A DNA stretch of 38,303 bases, from NCBI GenBank assembly GCA_002747435.1, contig PDPH01000022.1, positions 1 to 38,303 of the forward strand. Reading direction: 5' to 3'. The stretch comes from Pseudomonadota bacterium (GTDB taxonomy: Bacteria; Pseudomonadota; Gammaproteobacteria; Thiotrichales; Thiotrichaceae). Numbering within the stretch: position 1 is the first letter of the stretch; every line of letters begins with the position of its first letter. Of the stretch, positions 35,663-38,303 are shown piece after piece. The notes under the pieces were generated by a model, which saw nothing but the letters and a program-made list of their open reading frames with translations, made no database searches and was not told the DNA's origin. A program made the position numbers and the translations under genes.

Positions 35663-36817
35663 ATGAGCATCGATCTACAGCAATTCAAAGCCGGAACTTA
35701 TGAAAATGGCTATAAATATCAGTACTTTGTACCAAGTAAGATCAATGATGAATGGCACTGGGACAACCCACAACTGAATGCCTTGATTGAAAAAGCAGCT
35801 ATTAAATTAGGAGAACTAAACTCATTTGCTCGCTTAGTCCCCAATATCGATTTATTTATTCAGCTCCACGTTACGAAAGAGGCTGTCGTATCCAGCCGCA
35901 TTGAAGGAACTAGGACAAAGTTCGATGAAGCACTGATGCCTGAAATGGAAATAGATCCAGAACGCCGAGACGACTGGCATGAAGTTAAAAATTATATTGC
36001 TGCACTAAATGGTGCTATTGAGTCACTGGAAAACCTTCCAATTTCCTCACGACTACTTAAGCAAGCACACAAAACACTGTTATCTGGCGTCAGAGGAAAA
36101 AATAAATCACCCGGTGATTTTCGAACTAGTCAGAATTGGATTGGAGCTAGCTTAGCCGACGCAACATTTATTCCCCCTGCTGACCATTATGTAGAGCCGC
36201 TAATGGGGGATTTAGAAAATTTTCTGCACAATGACCAAATCCATATCCCCGCATTGGTTAGAATCGCTATTGCACATTACCAATTTGAAACAATACACCC
36301 TTTCCTTGATGGTAACGGTCGAATTGGCCGGTTAATGATCACTCTATTTTTGGTAAGTGAAAAGGTACTAGATAGACCCCTGCTTTACCTATCCGGCTTT
36401 TTTGAGAGAAACAAAGGGTTGTACTATGATAATTTAACTCGGATACGCACTCACAATGACATGCTGCAATGGCTAAAGTACTTTTTGGTTGGAGTAGAAG
36501 AAACAGCATCAGAAGCTGTTCAAAAATTATCAGATATATTGCGATTAAAAACAGAACTTGAAAACCACATACAAAACAATTTCGGTAGGCGTGCAGCAAA
36601 TGCGAATGCCCTATTACACTTTTTGTTCAAGGATCCGATTGTTAATGTTGAGCAAGTAAAAACCACTTGTGATGTTTCCTACCGAACAGCAAACGAACTC
36701 GTATCAACACTTTGTGAGCATGGCATATTAACTGAAATTACAGGTCAAAACAGAAACAGACTATTTGCATTTAGTGCTTATCTAGCCATATTTGAACCTG
36801 TTGAAAATGCCGAATAA
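35663..36817 (+). CDS. Fic domain protein (class II, N-terminal inhibitory motif)
   Basis: A 384-residue Fic protein with the full active-site motif HPFLDGNGRIGR (H212-R223). Its N-terminal domain carries SSRIEG (77-82), the (S/T)xxxE(G/N) inhibitory helix with E81, marking a self-inhibited class II enzyme. Residues about 290-384 resemble a winged-helix domain (NVEQVKTTCDVSYRTANELVSTLCEHGIL). Fic enzymes usually transfer AMP to Ser/Thr/Tyr of target proteins. The C-terminal wing together with the repeats just upstream suggests autoregulation. An AAAGGA box lies 11 bases before ATG. It converges with the higBA-like pair. Its higher A content differs from the core genes. Confidence 0.93.
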   Translation: MSIDLQQFKAGTYENGYKYQYFVPSKINDEWHWDNPQLNALIEKAAIKLGELNSFARLVPNIDLFIQLHVTKEAVVSSRIEGTRTKFDEALMPEMEIDPERRDDWHEVKNYIAALNGAIESLENLPISSRLLKQAHKTLLSGVRGKNKSPGDFRTSQNWIGASLADATFIPPADHYVEPLMGDLENFLHNDQIHIPALVRIAIAHYQFETIHPFLDGNGRIGRLMITLFLVSEKVLDRPLLYLSGFFERNKGLYYDNLTRIRTHNDMLQWLKYFLVGVEETASEAVQKLSDILRLKTELENHIQNNFGRRAANANALLHFLFKDPIVNVEQVKTTCDVSYRTANELVSTLCEHGILTEITGQNRNRLFAFSAYLAIFEPVENAE

Positions 36818-36827
36818 AACTAGGTAT

Positions 36828-36917
36828 TTACTTGCAACTGTCGCTCAGCAATAGCTGGATTTCTCTCGGCCTGCTGTCCGTTTCTGTGGTTTCTGCAAAT
36901 GTGATTTTCTTTGGCAT
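36828..36917 (-). CDS. Very short ORF downstream of the antitoxin gene
   Basis: A 29-residue reading, MPKKITFAETTETDSRPRE and ten further residues, starts 6 bases after the antitoxin stop and ends at TAA. It is charged and lacks motifs. It may be the truncated start of a third gene in the operon or chance; the ribosome site is poor. Confidence 0.2.
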   Translation of the reverse strand: MPKKITFAETTETDSRPREIQLLLSDSCK

Positions 36918-36923
36918 ATCAAT

Positions 36924-37217
36924 TCAGGCGGCTGCCTTGATGGTAATCTCAACATCCCGGCCAGCAGCAATCAGCATATTAACCAGCATATCAATGGTAA
37001 ATTTCCCAATCTTGCCCCGGTACAGGTCACTGATTCTGGACTGGGTAACGCCCAGTGTTTCGGCTGCTTCGGTCTGGGTATTGAACTGTGCTTTCAGTAT
37101 CTGGGTTAATTCAATCATCAGTTGGGCACGTTTTTGCAGGTTGGCTGCTTCTGCCGGGGGATAACCCAAGTCAGCAAAGATATTGCCATCTGCCGGGGTA
37201 ATATGTTCAACCGTCAT
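36924..37217 (-). CDS. higA: XRE-family antitoxin (HigA-like)
   Basis: A 97-residue protein with a helix-turn-helix in the XRE style: TQTEAAETLGVTQSRISDLYRGKIGKFTIDMLVNML, residues about 47-82. This subgroup (FADLGYPPAEAANLQKRAQLM at the N terminus) is the usual partner of Gp49/HigB-like toxins, with the toxin gene first. The start overlaps the toxin stop by 4 bases (ATGA). It would neutralise the toxin and repress the operon. Confidence 0.88.
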   Translation of the reverse strand: MTVEHITPADGNIFADLGYPPAEAANLQKRAQLMIELTQILKAQFNTQTEAAETLGVTQSRISDLYRGKIGKFTIDMLVNMLIAAGRDVEITIKAAA

Positions 37218-37645
37218 TTTGCTCTCTCCCTTACTACGTCCTTAAACCGTTCCTGTGCCAGCTCAATATCAGATTGTTCCGTCTTCTGTGTTTTCTTCTG
37301 GAAGGCATGAAGCACATAAACGGCTTCTTCAAACTTTGCCACGTACATGACACGAAATGCCCCATCGGATTTCTTGATACGGATTTCCCGGACACCTTGC
37401 CCAACCGTCGTCATGGGCTTCCAGTTGTCAGGCTCACCACCAAATTGAACCAGCATCAGTTGATAACCGGCTGTTCGTCTTGCTTCATCTGGGAAGGCTG
37501 CCAAAATACGCTCAGAAAGCTTGTACGCTGCCGGAAAATCCCCTTTGCGGATCAGATCGGTGATGCTGGATGATAGAATACTGGTGATGTGGCTAACTTC
37601 AGGTCGCCGGATGAATCTGTCAGGTGGTTTGGTTGTTTCCTGCAC
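37214..37645 (-). CDS. HigB/Gp49-type toxin ORF with AlpA-like N-terminal segment
   Basis: A 143-residue reading from GTG 37645. Residues about 48-143 match the phage Gp49/HigB toxin family (RelE superfamily mRNA interferases): DEARRTAGYQLMLVQ, DNWKPM, VGQGVREIRI, GAFRVMYVA and VYVLHAFQKKTQKT. Residues about 8-47 instead read DRFIRRPEVSHITSIL... then GDFPAAYKLSERI, the typical start of AlpA-type phage regulators. Toxins of this family normally start about ten residues before FPDEARR, so the native toxin start is missing. The join looks like a deletion fusing a regulator gene in frame to a toxin. No clear ribosome site precedes GTG; internal TTG at about 37504 is another possible start. Activity is uncertain. 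Confidence 0.75.
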   Translation of the reverse strand: MQETTKPPDRFIRRPEVSHITSILSSSITDLIRKGDFPAAYKLSERILAAFPDEARRTAGYQLMLVQFGGEPDNWKPMTTVGQGVREIRIKKSDGAFRVMYVAKFEEAVYVLHAFQKKTQKTEQSDIELAQERFKDVVRERAK

Positions 37646-37679
37646 GCTGGTGGATGCTGCGTCTTTAGTTAATCAAAGG

Positions 37680-37703
37680 TCAACGGTCGGTATTAAACGT
37701 TGA
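37680..37703. promoter_or_regulatory. Inverted repeat upstream of the toxin-antitoxin pair
   Basis: TCAACG (37680-37685) and CGTTGA (37698-37703) form a 6-bp inverted repeat with a 12-base spacer, 35-58 bases upstream of the toxin ORF start. Its position suits an operator for the HigA-like repressor, but short arms make it weak evidence. Confidence 0.25.
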
Positions 37704-37839
37704 TAGTCGTTATCCTGATACTTGGTTTTAGTTGTGTAATTGTCGAAAAAAAAGATAAATAAGGTTCTTTGGTGTAGTTGTAATGCCAGCACTTGGTTCT
37801 TGACTTGAGGATGTGCAGGTACATGCCGCCGCCGTCTGT
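37693..37839 (-). pseudogene. Remnant of an integrase Arm DNA-binding (DUF4102-like) domain
   Basis: On the minus strand the frame reads DGGGMYLHILKSRTKCWHYN and goes on about 25 residues to a TAA at 37693-37695. DGGGxYL followed by K-x-W-x-x-x-Y is the core of the N-terminal Arm domain of P4-type tyrosine integrases. Only about 25 residues fit; what follows is low-complexity and unlike any integrase, and no catalytic domain continues from it. It is therefore a relic, and may come from a different integrase than the one at 34882-35320. Confidence 0.45.
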
Positions 37840-37867
37840 GTGCTTCTCAGTCGAATATCATACAAGC

Positions 37868-37895
37868 AAAAAAAAGCCCGCTGCTTTGCGGGGCC
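37868..37895 (-). terminator. Rho-independent terminator on the minus strand
   Basis: On the minus strand GCCCCGC-AAAGCA-GCGGGC (one unpaired C) is followed by eight T residues. It would end transcripts coming from the right, where no intact minus-strand gene is now visible, so its original gene may have been lost. Confidence 0.65.
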
Positions 37896-38117
37896 TTGGG
37901 ATGTCGGTCTTTGTCGGCTTTTATCGTATATGTTGGGAGCGAGGGAATGTTATTTGACTTTTAAGTCATTGAAAATAAAAAGATAAAAAACTTATAAAAT
38001 TCTTGATGCCAAGAATAATACCAAGCCCCTGATGATTGCACGTAGTTCGATTCTGGTACGGTGCTCTGCCTATTGCCTGTTAATCTATTTACCTATAATT
38101 TGCGTTGACTACTTGGC
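37896..38117. other. Non-coding stretch before the resolvase repeats
   Basis: No gene or RNA is recognised in these 222 bases. The sequence is A+T-rich, with TGACTT-TT-AAGTCA near 37955 as a small hairpin. It resembles spacer DNA of mobile elements. Confidence 0.4.
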
Positions 38118-38204
38118 CACTTTAAATTGCTAACTTTAGCCAGGCTATTTTAAGTTGCTATATTTATTTTTAGCTAGGCTCTGTTACAATAGCTATTTAA
38201 AGTG
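38118..38204. repeat. Repeat cluster upstream of the resolvase gene (res-like site)
   Basis: Three copies of TTTAA(A/G)T(T/A)GCTA occur: 38121-38132 and 38149-38160 on plus, and 38190-38201 on minus. The outer pair makes a 13-bp inverted repeat with one mismatch (38118-38130 and 38192-38204). A second motif, TTTAGC(C/T)AGGCT, lies at 38135-38146 and 38169-38180. The cluster ends 26 bases before the resolvase ATG, where res sites commonly lie. Confidence 0.6.
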
Positions 38205-38230
38205 TACTCTAATTGACCATAAGAGACATT

Positions 38231-38303
38231 ATGAAAAATGCACGTATCTATCTCCGAGTGAGTACAACAGATCAGGACTTAACCCGACAGGAAAAGCTTA
38301 TTG
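38231..38303 (+). CDS. Serine recombinase (resolvase), N-terminal part only
   Basis: The first 24 residues, beginning MKNARIYLRVSTTDQDLTRQ, match the resolvase/invertase catalytic domain; the nucleophile is the Ser of YLRVS (S11). The gene runs off the window. An AAGAGA box precedes the ATG. It could belong to a Tn3-like transposon, an IS607-type element or a plasmid-derived segment; the part seen does not discriminate. Confidence 0.85.
   Translation, partial: MKNARIYLRVSTTDQDLTRQEKLI

Noticed and set aside
36832..37164. Plus-strand 110-residue hydrophobic ORF
   Set aside because: It is antisense to the HigA-like gene, whose helix-turn-helix is clear; the hydrophobic reading is a shadow.
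34711..38303. Search for a duplicated tRNA-Asn 3' end as the right attachment site
   Set aside because: No copy was found within the window; any such site would have to lie beyond the right edge.
1..38303. CRISPR arrays, rRNA genes or intact insertion sequences
   Set aside because: No regularly spaced direct repeats, rRNA sequence or transposase ORF with terminal repeats was seen.

Overview
The window looks like the chromosome of a gammaproteobacterium of moderate G+C. It carries a complete Na+-translocating NADH:quinone reductase operon, mutM (fpg), dusA, a CCA-encoding tRNA-Asn, an RfaH-type antiterminator and a KpsC/KpsS capsule locus. A sulfur-oxidising Thiotrichales-like relative is possible, but that is a guess from overall gene flavour and not demonstrated.

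Region 1 (1-22134) is a group-2 (KpsC/KpsS, poly-Kdo linker) capsule locus. It has an AT-rich glycosyltransferase on the minus strand, then a plus-strand run: a two-domain GT2 glycosyltransferase, a radical SAM/SPASM protein, a GT29 (sialyltransferase-like) protein, KpsC, a 2544-residue fully reducing polyketide synthase, a BioF-like alpha-oxoamine synthase and a formyltransferase. Facing it is a minus-strand operon: rfaH-like, kpsS, a short-chain dehydrogenase and a membrane alkaline-phosphatase/LtaS-superfamily protein. The set PKS + alpha-oxoamine synthase + SDR + membrane sulfatase-like protein + KpsS/KpsC resembles the rkp-1 (Sinorhizobium K-antigen) and wcb (Burkholderia capsule) lipid genes. 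The likely job is to make a dedicated amino-lipid anchor for the capsule. No capsule export genes (kpsM/T/E/D) lie in the window.

Region 2 (22375-26192) is a four-gene GldA/GldF/GldG-type ABC system ending in a DUF4340 protein. Region 3 (26436-32529) is nqrABCDEF plus nqrM, with two points of interest: a Ser in place of Thr at the NqrC flavinylation motif, and a 7-G run that could join NqrD to NqrE by a -1 slip. Region 4 (32572-34786) is housekeeping: mutM, a 56-residue membrane mini-protein, dusA and tRNA-Asn with its own strong promoter and a terminator.

Region 5 (34840-38303) is an accessory island beside tRNA-Asn. It holds a broken tyrosine integrase, a Fic protein preceded by three evenly spaced half-sites, a higBA-like toxin-antitoxin pair whose toxin ORF starts with an AlpA-like DNA-binding segment, a second integrase relic, a terminator, and the start of a serine resolvase behind a cluster of repeats. 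The mixture of remnants shows repeated insertion and deletion at this tRNA locus.
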